From NCBI GenBank assembly GCA_039025395.1, contig JBCCOK010000013.1, positions 1 through 64,000 of the forward strand: DNA of 64,000 nt, written 5' to 3'. A model generated the notes under the pieces. It was not told where the DNA came from, did not search any database, and saw only the letters and a program-made list of their open reading frames with translations. This document shows positions 1 to 9,347 of this stretch, piece after piece (the first letter of the stretch is position 1; each line of letters opens with the position of its first letter). Both the position numbers and the translations under genes were made by a program. The stretch comes from Hoeflea_A sp039025395. GTDB lineage: Bacteria > Pseudomonadota > Alphaproteobacteria > Rhizobiales > Rhizobiaceae.

Positions 1-1256
1 CAGATTATTCCCAATATGCGGATAGGGTTGATTATGAGGATCTAAAGGAGCGCTTGCTGCCCGAAATTCAGAAGCTAAAGCGTGAATACCAAGAACAATC
101 AATGAATAGCCCGTTTATATCAAATATTGTTAAGGGCCATTATTTATCTCTTAAGAAAAAATCGTTTTCGAGCAACGATACGAACTTATACGCAAAATAT
201 ATTCATAATATAATCCACTTAATCAAATGGAAGCGGGCTGTTTACAAAAACAAAATTGTAAACAAGCTGACGATCATCGGCCAAGCCGTTCAACCCACAT
301 TTGCGCTATTCAGGATATTGGGAAATGATCATTGGCCGCGCCATAGCGAGACCCAGTCAATTGATAACTTAAAAAAAATACTCGACGAAGAACATAAATT
401 TGAAGATTGTGCCAAGATCTTTGTAGTCAATCGTATAATTGATGGGTTGAGAGAAGCCGAGCTTATAAATTGCCTAAAAGAAAATAACGTCAAATATTAC
501 AGCATCCCTTTTAAGTTAAATGACTATGCAAGTTGTGAATATGACTATGCCGCGTTCGGTGGGAGGGAATTTTTCACCAGCGACAACTTCAAAAAACTAT
601 CCACACCTCGACAAATTGCCGCCGCAATTTTTGTTTGCAGAAGGAAAATTGCATATGCCATGCATGTCAATGGTGCACGAAACGCCTCCATAAAATGGGG
701 AAATGAAATTGCAGACTGGACGTTCCCATGGGACGGCAGTTGTGCGTTAAATCAAGCATCGTTCAAAGCCATTCAGGAAAGTTGCCGCAAGATGCCAAAG
801 CTGCCATTGCGGATCGTACCGATGGCAAGGATGTTGAGTAACGATACAGATATTGAAGAATTCGAACCGAGCGCAACAACAGAAGAGCCTCAAATTCTGA
901 TTAGCAGAAACTGTACGGATTGTTTTGATGAAAACTGGCCTTACGGTTTTCGAGATAAAACAGAATTCTTGCAAAGAGCAGGTGTACCCGGGCCATGGCA
1001 TTACTGGCCTCGGTATCCTTGGTTGCCCTCCCACAATGCAAGTGACAATATTGACGGCCAATTTGACTACGTGAATGGGTACGCAATCAGACTGGCGTCA
1101 GGCCAAAACCGTCTCGACGAGACAGTTAAAAATACACCTCGGTTCCGAGCGCGAAACGCCGCAATATTAAGCACGATTAAATCACTTGAAGTATCTTTGT
1201 CTAGGGAAGTACCTGAATTTCTTGAACTGGCAGACAGGCCGGATTACATCGAATAG
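1..1256 (+). CDS. Partial conserved hypothetical protein, possibly GT-A-like (5' end outside window)
   Basis: The reading frame is open from the first codon (base 3) with no stop, so the true start lies left of the window; the first start-like codon (TTG, 54) is probably internal. I do not recognise the family with certainty. Visible segments are RILGNDHWPRH, then FVVNRIIDG, then NGARNASIKWGN followed by WTFPWDGS. The spacing of an ARN..G block and a PWDG block is reminiscent of a GT-A nucleotide-sugar domain with a D-containing metal motif, but this is inference. The gene sits 8 bp before a sulfotransferase and near a fucosyltransferase, which suggests work on a surface glycan. The sequence is visibly A+T-rich compared with genes after 4.5 kb. 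Confidence 0.6.
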   Translation, partial: DYSQYADRVDYEDLKERLLPEIQKLKREYQEQSMNSPFISNIVKGHYLSLKKKSFSSNDTNLYAKYIHNIIHLIKWKRAVYKNKIVNKLTIIGQAVQPTFALFRILGNDHWPRHSETQSIDNLKKILDEEHKFEDCAKIFVVNRIIDGLREAELINCLKENNVKYYSIPFKLNDYASCEYDYAAFGGREFFTSDNFKKLSTPRQIAAAIFVCRRKIAYAMHVNGARNASIKWGNEIADWTFPWDGSCALNQASFKAIQESCRKMPKLPLRIVPMARMLSNDTDIEEFEPSATTEEPQILISRNCTDCFDENWPYGFRDKTEFLQRAGVPGPWHYWPRYPWLPSHNASDNIDGQFDYVNGYAIRLASGQNRLDETVKNTPRFRARNAAILSTIKSLEVSLSREVPEFLELADRPDYIE

Positions 1257-1264
1257 ATTGTTAA

Positions 1265-2110
1265 ATGCAGGACAAAGAAACCTTACGAGAGCGCATTTTT
1301 TTTGTGGGCGTTGGGGCAATGAAATCCGGCACCTCCTGGCTGTCGGACTATTTGACTCGTCACCCCGAAGTTTATCATTCTCCCATAAAGGAAGTTAATT
1401 TCTTCAATCAGATATCCCCGAATCAATTGGAAATTGAACCGTCGATTTTCAGATTGCAGAGGATGACGAGAATTTTGCTGGATAAGGAACCGGAATATCC
1501 GCCAAGCAAATTTGCTTACCGAAAACTACAACAACTGGCAAACCTCACGCGCGTCACTGATATCGAGTCCTACAGAGGCTATTTCGCAAATAGCATTGGT
1601 TCAGAACAAACATTTGGAGAATTCTCTCCCAATTATAGCGCGTTGGATGAAACAGGCTTCCGCAAAATGTTGGAAGTTAATGGCGATGTGCGCATCTTGT
1701 ACATAATGAGAGATCCGACGGACCGCGTATGTTCTCACATTAGGCATATATGGAGGATCAAACCTGAATTGGGTATTGAAGAAGCGATTTCAAACCTTGG
1801 CGAGGATAACGAAGTCTATTTTCGCACTGATTATGGAAAAACGATTGATTGCCTACATAAGGCCTTTGGTACGAACCGGGTCATGCTCATTTTTTATGAT
1901 AACCTCTTTAACGAGAATACGATCAGTTCAGTATGTAATTTCTTGGGCGTGTCTTATTTCAGTCCCGAAATAAGCAAGAAAGTTCATACGGCGAAAACGC
2001 GGGATATTGAGGACGACCAAAAATTGCGGATAAGAGAAATGTTGTCCGGGATATATGTTGATATGAACCAACGCTTCGGGAAAAATCTACCCAGCTACTG
2101 GAATCGTTGA
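1265..2110 (+). CDS. PAPS-dependent sulfotransferase
   Basis: Predicted to transfer sulfate from PAPS to a carbohydrate or other acceptor. The N-terminal GAMKSGTSWL (residues 17-26) is the 5'-phosphosulfate-binding loop, and RDPTDRVCSH (about 149-158) fits the 3'-phosphate-binding motif of the Sulfotransfer_1/3 families. Length is 281 aa, normal for single-domain bacterial enzymes, and there is no signal peptide, consistent with a cytoplasmic enzyme. The ATG lies 8 bp after the preceding gene, so the two are probably co-transcribed. The acceptor is unknown; neighbouring fucosyl- and glycosyltransferases make a surface polysaccharide or glycolipid likely. A+T-rich like its neighbours, suggesting transfer. 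Confidence 0.85.
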   Translation: MQDKETLRERIFFVGVGAMKSGTSWLSDYLTRHPEVYHSPIKEVNFFNQISPNQLEIEPSIFRLQRMTRILLDKEPEYPPSKFAYRKLQQLANLTRVTDIESYRGYFANSIGSEQTFGEFSPNYSALDETGFRKMLEVNGDVRILYIMRDPTDRVCSHIRHIWRIKPELGIEEAISNLGEDNEVYFRTDYGKTIDCLHKAFGTNRVMLIFYDNLFNENTISSVCNFLGVSYFSPEISKKVHTAKTRDIEDDQKLRIREMLSGIYVDMNQRFGKNLPSYWNR

Positions 2111-2790
2111 AACAACGCGATTGACGTCTCTGGGTGCTCAAAGCTTGCAAGTGGAGATGCGTCCTGAACTGTGACGATTGAAAAACAAAATCGCGAGGCG
2201 CACAATTTCCATCGGTGCCTTCTCAAACGAAGGAGCTGGACACCTTTGTTGGGAGCTATCTTACTGAAGCAGAATGACAAAAGAACGATCATCGGGCGCT
2301 GGATGACAACGGCAACCGTAACGGCTTTTCGCGAACCCGACGCCATCAATCCGAAGAAAAAGGTCGCTTTGTGACGCGACAAAACCGAGGCCCAAGATAA
2401 GCAAACGCCACCATCTCCCGTGGCACCATCGATGTCTAGAGTCTGAGCCACCGTATTTAACTGCCAAGGGTGGCGCATCACGATTTGCAGATGTGCGTCT
2501 TAGTGCGGACGGGTGCATGGAAGCGTATGGCCATTTAGGCAATCAGTACCCCAAACACTATTTGTCTGGGATCAAACGACATCTGTCTTCACATCACCAT
2601 CGGGGCTGAAAAGACTGTTTTGGTGTAATGAAAGACAAACAAGGGGATCTTCGCAAGATCGCCCGATATAGGCGAACATGAGAACTGCCTGTAGAAGATA
2701 TACCAAATTGCTTCGGAAAAGCGTCAAAACCACGCCGCATATATGCAATCTGCGTGATGAACAGAGTTTTGGTAATCAAGGGTCAAAGTA
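2111..2790. other. Non-coding stretch between sulfotransferase and fucosyltransferase
   Basis: About 680 bp without a convincing gene. Short open frames exist on both strands, but none has a recognisable motif, plausible ribosome site or protein-like composition. It may hold decayed coding sequence, since an IS remnant lies 1 kb further on, but no motif supports this. Confidence 0.5.
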
Positions 2791-3771
2791 ATGAATTTGC
2801 GAGGAGTAAAGATATTTAGCATGGACACAGTCATGGGCTGGAAATTTGGCGGCGTGAACACTCTAAAATCTAGCCCACATCTTAATCGGAATATTTCGTT
2901 TACCGACGATGCTGAAGACAGTGACATTATTGTTTCTCAGCGCATCGACACGTTAAAGGATTTTCTTGCCCAATATAGAAACAGCAAAAAATTTATGATT
3001 TGGACGGTAGAGCCATTACGTGAAAAGACTAAGGTCCCGATTGTAAACGTAAAAGGTGTCGATATCCACATTATGAACGCATATTCGGGTGACGTCTGGA
3101 TGCAGAATTACGCAATCCTCGATCCCAAAGTAGACATCAATGCTTCAAAAATCTTTGTAGAGTCATCCAATTTTTCAAGACCGAAAGGTAGAAGGATTGC
3201 GGCGCTCCTAAGTTACAAAAGTAACACAGGAAATACGACCAATATGGAGCATGGTGTTGATTTGGACCTTCAACAATTGAGGTTTGACATCGCGCTCGAG
3301 GGGTACCGACAGCAGAAAGTCGATGTTTATGGTCAGAACTGGCCCAATGGGATCTCTTTAGAAGACTCTCGAAAGGGAAATTGGAGAAAACGAAAAATTG
3401 AGATTCTCGGCAATTATTCTTTTAACCTGTGTCTAGAAAATACAAATATCGATTACTATTGCACAGAAAAGATTTGGGACAGTATAACAAGCGGCTGCTT
3501 GCCGATTTATTTCGGAAAGGGCAACAAGATATACGAGGATTTTCCTCCCAACAGCTTTTTGGATTGTGCGAATTTCAAAACCCCGGATGATATTTTTTCT
3601 TATGTTGATCGAATGAGTTTCGCGGAGTTTGAGACCCGACTTGGTAACTGTATCGATGTCTTCGAAGACCTGAAACTAAAGAAGTATGAGAATAGTCATC
3701 TAAAAATGCGGGTTGAAAAATTTAATAGGAAGATAGAGCATATCATGGAAATCGATACTGATTTAGTATAG
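2791..3771 (+). CDS. Glycosyltransferase family 10 (alpha-1,3-fucosyltransferase-like)
   Basis: Predicted to add fucose from GDP-fucose to a surface glycan. The C-terminal half has the GT10 signature: FNLCLEN at 211-217, YCTEKIWD at 223-230, then GCLPIYFG (235-242) and the FPPNSFLD block (251-258), matching the GDP-binding region of FucT enzymes. Length of 326 aa fits bacterial FucTs without long C-terminal heptad repeats. No signal peptide or membrane span is seen. The ATG at 2791 is the first in frame. It shares low G+C content with the two genes upstream and is followed by an IS3-family remnant, so the 1-3.8 kb segment looks like a horizontally acquired glycan-decoration module. Acceptor sugar cannot be deduced. 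Confidence 0.85.
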   Translation: MNLRGVKIFSMDTVMGWKFGGVNTLKSSPHLNRNISFTDDAEDSDIIVSQRIDTLKDFLAQYRNSKKFMIWTVEPLREKTKVPIVNVKGVDIHIMNAYSGDVWMQNYAILDPKVDINASKIFVESSNFSRPKGRRIAALLSYKSNTGNTTNMEHGVDLDLQQLRFDIALEGYRQQKVDVYGQNWPNGISLEDSRKGNWRKRKIEILGNYSFNLCLENTNIDYYCTEKIWDSITSGCLPIYFGKGNKIYEDFPPNSFLDCANFKTPDDIFSYVDRMSFAEFETRLGNCIDVFEDLKLKKYENSHLKMRVEKFNRKIEHIMEIDTDLV

Positions 3772-3893
3772 CGCTTCTTTCTAGATTTAAGCCCGATTTG
3801 CAAATTAAGCACCGATATGTCGATTGCATTGAAAAAGTCGCCTCACAAAGTGTTGGTTTGGCGCGAGGTAAAATGAACCTGTCTCTGATCGGC

Positions 3894-3909
3894 CCCGCTT
3901 GGGAGGTCC
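3894..3909 (+). repeat. 16-bp inverted repeat, left copy
   Basis: CCCGCTTGGGAGGTCC, exactly the reverse complement of 4209-4224. Interpreted as the inner part of the IS3-type terminal inverted repeat. Confidence 0.75.
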
Positions 3910-3976
3910 TACGTGATTGGTGGCGTATAGCCGGCCTTTGGTCCGTCGGGATGATGGCTTCCGGGACGGGCGGGCG

Positions 3977-4198
3977 TTACCCCAAAGCACTGTGTAGTCG
4001 TCGAGTGGTATAGCATTTAAGCCATTGCTCAATCGAAATCTGTACTTCCTTAAGACCGAAGAAGATCGCGCCGTTGAGAAGTTCATCACGGAACTCTGGT
4101 TTGAAGCTTTCGCAGTATACATTCTCTTGCGGCGAGCCTTGTTCGATGTAGGCCTTCCTTGGCGCTGCGGCGTAGATCGAATCCCGGATATGCAACAC
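3977..4198 (-). pseudogene. IS3-family transposase (OrfB) C-terminal fragment
   Basis: The minus-strand frame contains AYIEQGSPQENVYCESF, RDELLNGAIF and RRLHSALG, the hallmark C-terminal region of IS3-family DDE transposases, including the third catalytic acidic residue in the ENxYCESF block. About 73 aa remain against roughly 270-300 for an intact OrfB. The N-terminal integrase core with the two catalytic aspartates is absent, and a stop directly follows LHSALG; similarity may continue in another frame toward 3880. It is the only transposase trace in the window and lies beside the A+T-rich glycan genes. Confidence 0.8.
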
Positions 4199-4208
4199 TT
4201 ATCAAGTC

Positions 4209-4224
4209 GGACCTCCCAAGCGGG
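4209..4224 (-). repeat. 16-bp inverted repeat, right copy
   Basis: GGACCTCCCAAGCGGG, the exact reverse complement of 3894-3909. It lies just outside the 5' edge of the transposase fragment. Confidence 0.75.
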
Positions 4225-4530
4225 TCGCAGTTTGCGGGTTGATAGCCGGAAATGGCGTGTCAATTAAAGCCAAGAAAGCAGCGCAAACCTTGGGTAAATT
4301 CTGTCGACAGAATTTCGATCGACAAACCGGTTGGTTGGCGGGGCATTTGGGGCAAGTTACAACAAACCTGAATAGCCGCTATCGGTGGTCGACCGATGAT
4401 GGTTGAACCAAGCCCTGGTTTTACGGATAAGAGCAAGCATGTATCTACGTTAATCGTTCACCGATTGGCGAACCTGCAAACCGCATTTTATGGAATTGAG
4501 AAGCTTCCGGACACTCAAATCGAATGCGCT

Positions 4531-5643
4531 TCAAAACCCGGTGGTACTTTCGTAGAGCCGCGACCTCGAACCCAAAAACCCACTGACGCGTCCAACAATC
4601 CAACCGGCTGAACGCAACAGCCTCACAAGGGTCAAGCCGCTGTCAAATGGGTAGCGTATCAGTAGCAAAAGTAAAGACAGCGCCCTCAAGACGATGCTGA
4701 CCGCCATGACCGGAAGAATTTGCCATGCGGGATAGGTCTCAAGCTTCGCGCGCAACGACGTTTTCGATTGTTCCATACCCCGGCGAAACTGATAGCTGGC
4801 CGTAAGCCGCTCTGGCGGAACGGTTTCATGGACAATGGCATGCGGCGCCCAACTGGTCGACAATCCGGCCTTCTCGCGAACGGCGCGGAAGAACTTGGTA
4901 TCCGAACCGCCAGTCGATCTGAGAGAGACATCGAACCGCAATCCGTGATCGGTAAAAAGGCGTTTATCCGCAAGCCAGTTGTTCGTGACGATCGTGATAT
5001 GCTCGTTCCGTCCGCGCTTTAGTTTGCGGAGTGCTTTTGCGGCAACCCGTCGATACCTGGCTTCGACGCCATCGCGGATCGAAGCGCTGACCGTGTCTTC
5101 CAAGGAAGCGTCGGGAAAGCGCGCATAGACCGGGCCGCCAACTAGCATGGCGCCACTCTGCCGATACTCGGTAACCATTTGACGCAGCCAACCCGCATCT
5201 GCGGATTCATCGTCGTCAATAAAGAGGATGACGTCCGCGTCCTCGTCCAGCGCGATATCGATTGCAGTGTTGCGCGCAATCGGTATTCCGGATTTCGCCT
5301 CTGAGGCGTAGGTTAAGCGTTGCGGTAAAAACCGCGGAATCGTTTCTTCAACGAGCGCGCGGCACTTCTCTTTGCCGTCGTTCTCAACAATGATGAAGAC
5401 CGTTTCACAGTCGGGTACGGCTTCCAGTTTCTCCAAAGAACCAAGAAGCTCCGAGAGCATTTTGGGGCGATTTCGCGTAATACAGCAAACCGCTGCTTTC
5501 AGCGGATGCACAAAGCGTAAACCATTTTGCTTTGCCACTGAAGAAATTCCGTCAAATCTCGATCCTGAAAAGTGCCGAATAACATCTTCTCCGTCAGGAG
5601 TATTTGTGACTGATTGCCCGTTATTGTATACGCAATCAAGCAT
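4531..5643 (-). CDS. Glycosyltransferase family 2
   Basis: Predicted GT-A-fold glycosyltransferase acting on a cell-surface polysaccharide. The N-terminal domain opens with AAVCCITRNRP (from about residue 50) and carries FIDDDESAD, the DxD-type metal/nucleotide-sugar site, after GIPIARNTAID, a pattern typical of GT2 enzymes. A hydrophobic segment near residues 306-325 (VMAVSIVLRALSLLLLLI) probably anchors the C-terminus in the membrane. Length of 370 aa is normal. The start at 5643 is the first ATG, with no strong ribosome site; about 50 residues precede the GT2 fold, so a later start is possible. It is divergent from the ABC exporter starting near 5854. Confidence 0.82.
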   Translation of the reverse strand: MLDCVYNNGQSVTNTPDGEDVIRHFSGSRFDGISSVAKQNGLRFVHPLKAAVCCITRNRPKMLSELLGSLEKLEAVPDCETVFIIVENDGKEKCRALVEETIPRFLPQRLTYASEAKSGIPIARNTAIDIALDEDADVILFIDDDESADAGWLRQMVTEYRQSGAMLVGGPVYARFPDASLEDTVSASIRDGVEARYRRVAAKALRKLKRGRNEHITIVTNNWLADKRLFTDHGLRFDVSLRSTGGSDTKFFRAVREKAGLSTSWAPHAIVHETVPPERLTASYQFRRGMEQSKTSLRAKLETYPAWQILPVMAVSIVLRALSLLLLLIRYPFDSGLTLVRLLRSAGWIVGRVSGFLGSRSRLYESTTGF

Positions 5644-5853
5644 AATGATTGTCGAAAATAAACCACCAAATCGGCAGATTCAGCGACTATTACGGCTAAA
5701 CCCAATATATAGGTTGTATAACAACTCTGAGTCGTTCAAGACATACGTGATATTCATTGCGGATTAAACTAGGTTTTTGAAGATCGACGTCTGTCTTTGG
5801 ATCAAATTCCAAGATATAGCCGACGTCGTGTCAAAGCTGCCAATGAGCAAGAA

Positions 5854-7650
5854 ATGCTGAAAAGGAACGACACGCGCGTTGCGACCTTGCTGTCCGACCA
5901 GAAGGTCACGCTTGCGAACGCCCGTCGCCTCGTTCGGGAGACGATTCCGCCAAATCTCAGATCCTACCTTCTGGCACTCGTCTGTTCCGTTATGGTTGCG
6001 GGCTCTACAGCGGGATTCGCCGTCCTGACCCGCAGCATGGTCAATCGTATTTTCGTCGATGAGAACCTGTCTGCCGCTTGGCTTGTAGCGGGAGCAGTCA
6101 TCCTCGTGGCGCTGATCAAGGGTGTTGCGACCTATTTTATGGTCGTTTTCGTCGGCGAGATGACGAAAAACATTACCGCCTATTATCAGAAGCTTCAGTT
6201 CAACAAACTCGTGTCGCTACACCTGTTACATCTGGATTCTCAACATCCCTCCAGTCAGGTAGCCAAGATCGTCAGTTGCGCGAAAGCATCGGCAACCGTC
6301 GTCGTGACGATGACGACGAATGTGGTTCGCGATGTCCTGACGCTGGTCGCCCTCGCGGCCGTGATGATTTACCAGGAACCGTTCATGTCGCTTTTTGCAG
6401 CGATAGCGCTGCCGATCGTCATTTTTATTCTCGGCTGGCTGACGTTGAAGGTTAAGGAGATCGCCAAGACCGAAGAAGAGTTCGCCGGTGCCGTGCACTC
6501 GCTCGGAGCCGAAGCGATCCAGGGGATAAGGACGGTCAAGTCCTACCAGTTGGAAGAAAAGACCGAGTCGAGCTTCTCCAACGCGGTCGATATACTGCAG
6601 ACACGACAGGTCAAATTGAACCGGCTTGGTGCATTGTCGAGCCCATTGATGGAAACCCTCGGCGGGATCATCGTTGGTTGCTTCATTGTCTATGCCAGTT
6701 GGCAAAGCCTTGATCTCGGCCGCACACCTGGTGAGTTCATGGCCTTCATCATTGCATTCATCATGGCCTATGAACCGGCAAAACGTCTTGCCGGCCTCAA
6801 TGTCAATGTGCAGCGAAAGATGGCTGCCGTACAGCGAATGTACAAGCTGCTTGATCGCACCGAACGCGAATTTGAAGTTGACCAGAGCGCAAAAGCCCTC
6901 ACTGAACTGCGCGGCGAGCTTGCTTTCGAGAACGTGGAATTCCGGTACCGTCGCGATCTCACGGTTCTGAACGGGATTTCCTTTACAATTCGGCCTGGAG
7001 AGCGCTTGGCGCTTGTCGGCCGTTCCGGAGCAGGCAAAACGACCATCGTCAACCTTGCTCTGAGGCTGATTGTGCCGACGCAGGGCCGTGTCTTGCTTGA
7101 TGGACATGATCTGACCGAACTGGCCCTGGAGGATATCCGGCGAGCGATTTCCCTGGTTTCACAGGACGTGTTTCTGTTCGATACGACGATACGGGAAAAC
7201 ATCCGAGACGGTCGTCCCGACGCCAGCGATGCGGACATCGAAGAGGCGGCCGCGCAAGCGCATGTTCTGGAGTTTGCGAAAGAAATGCCAGACGGTTTGG
7301 ATACAAAGGTTGGGCCGAACGCCGTCGGGCTGTCAGGGGGTCAGCGTCAGCGTATCGCGATCGCACGTGCACTTCTCAAAGCGTCTCCGATTATCATCTT
7401 CGATGAGGCGACATCGGCTCTGGACGGTGAGAGCGAGCGGTCTATCCTGAATGCATCGCTGTTCGATTCGGACGCGCACGCAGTCATCATTGTTGCCCAC
7501 CGGCTTTCAACCATCAAACGCGCAGACCGGATTCTGCTTCTGGATGACGGATTTCTGGTTGCCTCTGGTACACACGGCGAATTGGAAGCAAAGAGCGACC
7601 TCTACCGGTCGCTGTTTCATCTCGGGCATACCTATCAGTCACAGGGTTGA
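5854..7650 (+). CDS. MsbA-like ABC transporter, fused permease and ATPase
   Basis: Half-transporter of the exporter type, acting as a homodimer in the inner membrane to move a lipid, glycolipid or polysaccharide. An N-terminal domain of about six membrane spans is followed by an ATPase domain with Walker A GRSGAGKTT, Q-loop SQDVF, signature LSGGQRQR, Walker B IIIFDEATSALD and H-loop AHRLST. An in-frame TTG at 5797 would add 19 residues; I prefer the ATG at 5854 because the extra residues are polar and lack family character. Its position beside glycosyl-, fucosyl- and sulfotransferase genes suggests export of the glycan or glycolipid they build; substrate is inferred only from context. Confidence 0.85.
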   Translation: MLKRNDTRVATLLSDQKVTLANARRLVRETIPPNLRSYLLALVCSVMVAGSTAGFAVLTRSMVNRIFVDENLSAAWLVAGAVILVALIKGVATYFMVVFVGEMTKNITAYYQKLQFNKLVSLHLLHLDSQHPSSQVAKIVSCAKASATVVVTMTTNVVRDVLTLVALAAVMIYQEPFMSLFAAIALPIVIFILGWLTLKVKEIAKTEEEFAGAVHSLGAEAIQGIRTVKSYQLEEKTESSFSNAVDILQTRQVKLNRLGALSSPLMETLGGIIVGCFIVYASWQSLDLGRTPGEFMAFIIAFIMAYEPAKRLAGLNVNVQRKMAAVQRMYKLLDRTEREFEVDQSAKALTELRGELAFENVEFRYRRDLTVLNGISFTIRPGERLALVGRSGAGKTTIVNLALRLIVPTQGRVLLDGHDLTELALEDIRRAISLVSQDVFLFDTTIRENIRDGRPDASDADIEEAAAQAHVLEFAKEMPDGLDTKVGPNAVGLSGGQRQRIAIARALLKASPIIIFDEATSALDGESERSILNASLFDSDAHAVIIVAHRLSTIKRADRILLLDDGFLVASGTHGELEAKSDLYRSLFHLGHTYQSQG

Positions 7651-7720
7651 AGATCCATTGCAGCGAGCCAAAGGTACCGGCGAGGCGATCCTGCGAAACG
7701 GGTCATGAAAGCAAGTCAAG

Positions 7721-8398
7721 CTAACCCGGCTTGCCGTAGGACTGTGTAGCGGCCTCCTCCAACAGCTCAAGGGCCTTTTGTGTGTTGGCATCATTGAGTA
7801 GCAGCCGGGTGACGGAAGGCGAGATCGTAAAGCAATCATGACCCATTTCGGCCAGTCTGCTCAACTGATTGCTGTCGCGAAGGGAAGCAACGAGGATACG
7901 CGTCTTGTTGCCGCTCGACCGCGTTATGTTCAGCATCTCTTGCAAGGCATCGAATGCCGGCAAACCGGCATCTAACATACGGCCGAAATAGGGCGCGATG
8001 TAGTCGGCGCCCAGAGCGCTTGCGATAATTACTTGCTTCGGGTCATAGCACGCCGTCATCAGGATCGCGCAGCATGCCTTCTGCAATGACGGCACCTGAC
8101 GAATGGCCTTATCAACGAGCGGAACCTTGACCACAGGACGAAGGCCGGCGCTCTTTGCGGCCTCGTCAAACCGTCCCGCCCAGTCGAGATAGGACTCAGG
8201 CGGTCCGTAGACCTGTCCATGCAGTTCTCGCGCCCCAAGCCGCGCCGCGCGTGCGGCCATCTCCGCCCAGTCAATGTCCGGATAGGAAAGGCCTGCTTTG
8301 GCGGCAAGAAGCGGGTTCGTCGTAATGCCGCAAAAAAGGCCGAGCGGCATCAGATCGTCCCACACCGTGACATCGGCGGTGTCGAGAAAGAGGTCCAT
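7721..8398 (-). CDS. Transaldolase / fructose-6-phosphate aldolase family protein
   Basis: Short (225 aa) transaldolase-family TIM barrel. MDLFLDTADV at the N-terminus, GITTNPLL near residue 25 and the Schiff-base lysine context VVKVPLV near residue 90 match the small transaldolase/FSA group. Such enzymes cleave or transfer three-carbon units from sugar phosphates. The ATG lies 1 bp after the stop of the upstream PfkB kinase gene (TAG-G-ATG), so the two are translationally coupled; the kinase may phosphorylate a sugar that this enzyme then cleaves. Whether it is a true transaldolase or an aldolase for another sugar phosphate cannot be told. Confidence 0.8.
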   Translation of the reverse strand: MDLFLDTADVTVWDDLMPLGLFCGITTNPLLAAKAGLSYPDIDWAEMAARAARLGARELHGQVYGPPESYLDWAGRFDEAAKSAGLRPVVKVPLVDKAIRQVPSLQKACCAILMTACYDPKQVIIASALGADYIAPYFGRMLDAGLPAFDALQEMLNITRSSGNKTRILVASLRDSNQLSRLAEMGHDCFTISPSVTRLLLNDANTQKALELLEEAATQSYGKPG

Positions 8399-8399
8399 C

Positions 8400-9347
8400 C
8401 TACTGGCCCTGCTTTGTCAGAACAGCATCGATTTCGTCGCCCGCAGGCGGGCTACATCCGGCGCGAGCGCAATTCAAAGCCGCAGCGGTCGCGGCACGAT
8501 GAAGCAGGGCCTGAACCTCGCGCTCTTCTATTGTCTCGATATGATCGGTCGCAGCCTGTCCGGCATTTGCCAGCGAGGCCAGAAGCGTCGCCATGAACGT
8601 GTCGCCCGCCCCGACAGTGTCAATCAGTTCTGAAACAGGCGGCGCCGGAATATCAAGCCTATCACCCCGAAGCCATGCGGAAGCGCCTTCTCGCCCCCTC
8701 GTCAGAACCACCAATCGCGCCGCGGTCATTCCGAGGAGTGCTTCGATAGCTGCGTTCTCGTCTGTATCGGGAAAAAGGCCATCTAGATCTTCATCGCTGA
8801 GCTTCAGCAAATGGATCTTCTGAAAGATTCGGAACAGCCGTTCACGATAGGCAGGAAAGTCGGAGATAACCGAAAGCCGTACATTTGGGTCAATCGAAAC
8901 AAAACGGCCCTCTTGGTGAGCGTTCGTCAGTGCTTGCGCCCAGACCTCGGCATCATGCCCGTCAGTGAGCGCCAGAGAGCCGGAATGCAGGACCATCGTG
9001 TCATCACCGACGCTTTCGGCAAGGGAGGCGACACTGACCGCGCGTTCGGCAGTCCCATCCCGCTCGAAACGATAAGTTGGAATTCCGTCCGCAATCGTTA
9101 CCCGCGCCATTGTCGTTGGCCGGTCGATCCGCCCACCGGTCAGCGCTACCCCCGAGGCGCTCAGCATCTCGGCCAGCCGGTCGCCCCATCTGTCCGTCGA
9201 GATGGGAGAGACGTAACGTACATTCGCACCCTGTCGGCCGAGCGCAAGGGCAACATTGAAGGGGGAGCCGCCAGGCAAGGCCGTTTCCGTGCCTTCGCTG
9301 GTGACATGGTCGATGAGGTTTTCACCTCCGACCGCAATGGGTAGCAT
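8400..9347 (-). CDS. PfkB-family carbohydrate kinase (fructokinase-like)
   Basis: Ribokinase/PfkB-superfamily sugar kinase. It begins LPIAVGGENLIDHV, has the glycine-rich GGSPFNVALALGRQG motif (signature 1) and the C-terminal DTVGAGDTFMA motif containing the catalytic aspartate and anion hole. GGSPFNVA near the N-terminus is common in fructokinases, but the substrate is not certain. Length of about 315 aa is typical. I chose the ATG at 9347; an in-frame TTG at 9365 would add six residues. It forms a two-gene operon with the transaldolase-family gene, the stop and next ATG being one base apart. Confidence 0.82.
   Translation of the reverse strand: MLPIAVGGENLIDHVTSEGTETALPGGSPFNVALALGRQGANVRYVSPISTDRWGDRLAEMLSASGVALTGGRIDRPTTMARVTIADGIPTYRFERDGTAERAVSVASLAESVGDDTMVLHSGSLALTDGHDAEVWAQALTNAHQEGRFVSIDPNVRLSVISDFPAYRERLFRIFQKIHLLKLSDEDLDGLFPDTDENAAIEALLGMTAARLVVLTRGREGASAWLRGDRLDIPAPPVSELIDTVGAGDTFMATLLASLANAGQAATDHIETIEEREVQALLHRAATAAALNCARAGCSPPAGDEIDAVLTKQGQ

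Larger units (their letters stand above)
3874..4242 (-). mobile_element. Internally deleted IS3-family element
   Basis: About 370 bp bounded by related inverted ends: reading inward, the left end begins TGAACC and the right end TCAACC, and both run into an identical 16-bp block (3894-3909 and 4209-4224). Between them is only the C-terminal part of an IS3-family transposase on the minus strand. The 5' half of the element, including the first two catalytic acidic residues, is missing, so it cannot move by itself. No target-site duplication was obvious. The outer end positions are estimated from the alignment of the two ends and may be off by a few bases. From here to 4530 nothing else is recognisable. 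Confidence 0.65.

Noticed and set aside
3805..4263. 152-codon minus-strand open frame overlapping the IS remnant
   Set aside because: Most of it is out of frame with the transposase similarity and has no family motif; only the 3977-4198 frame shows transposase sequence.
6226..7107. 293-codon minus-strand frame inside the ABC exporter
   Set aside because: Entirely antisense to a gene with all ABC motifs; composition is that of a shadow frame.
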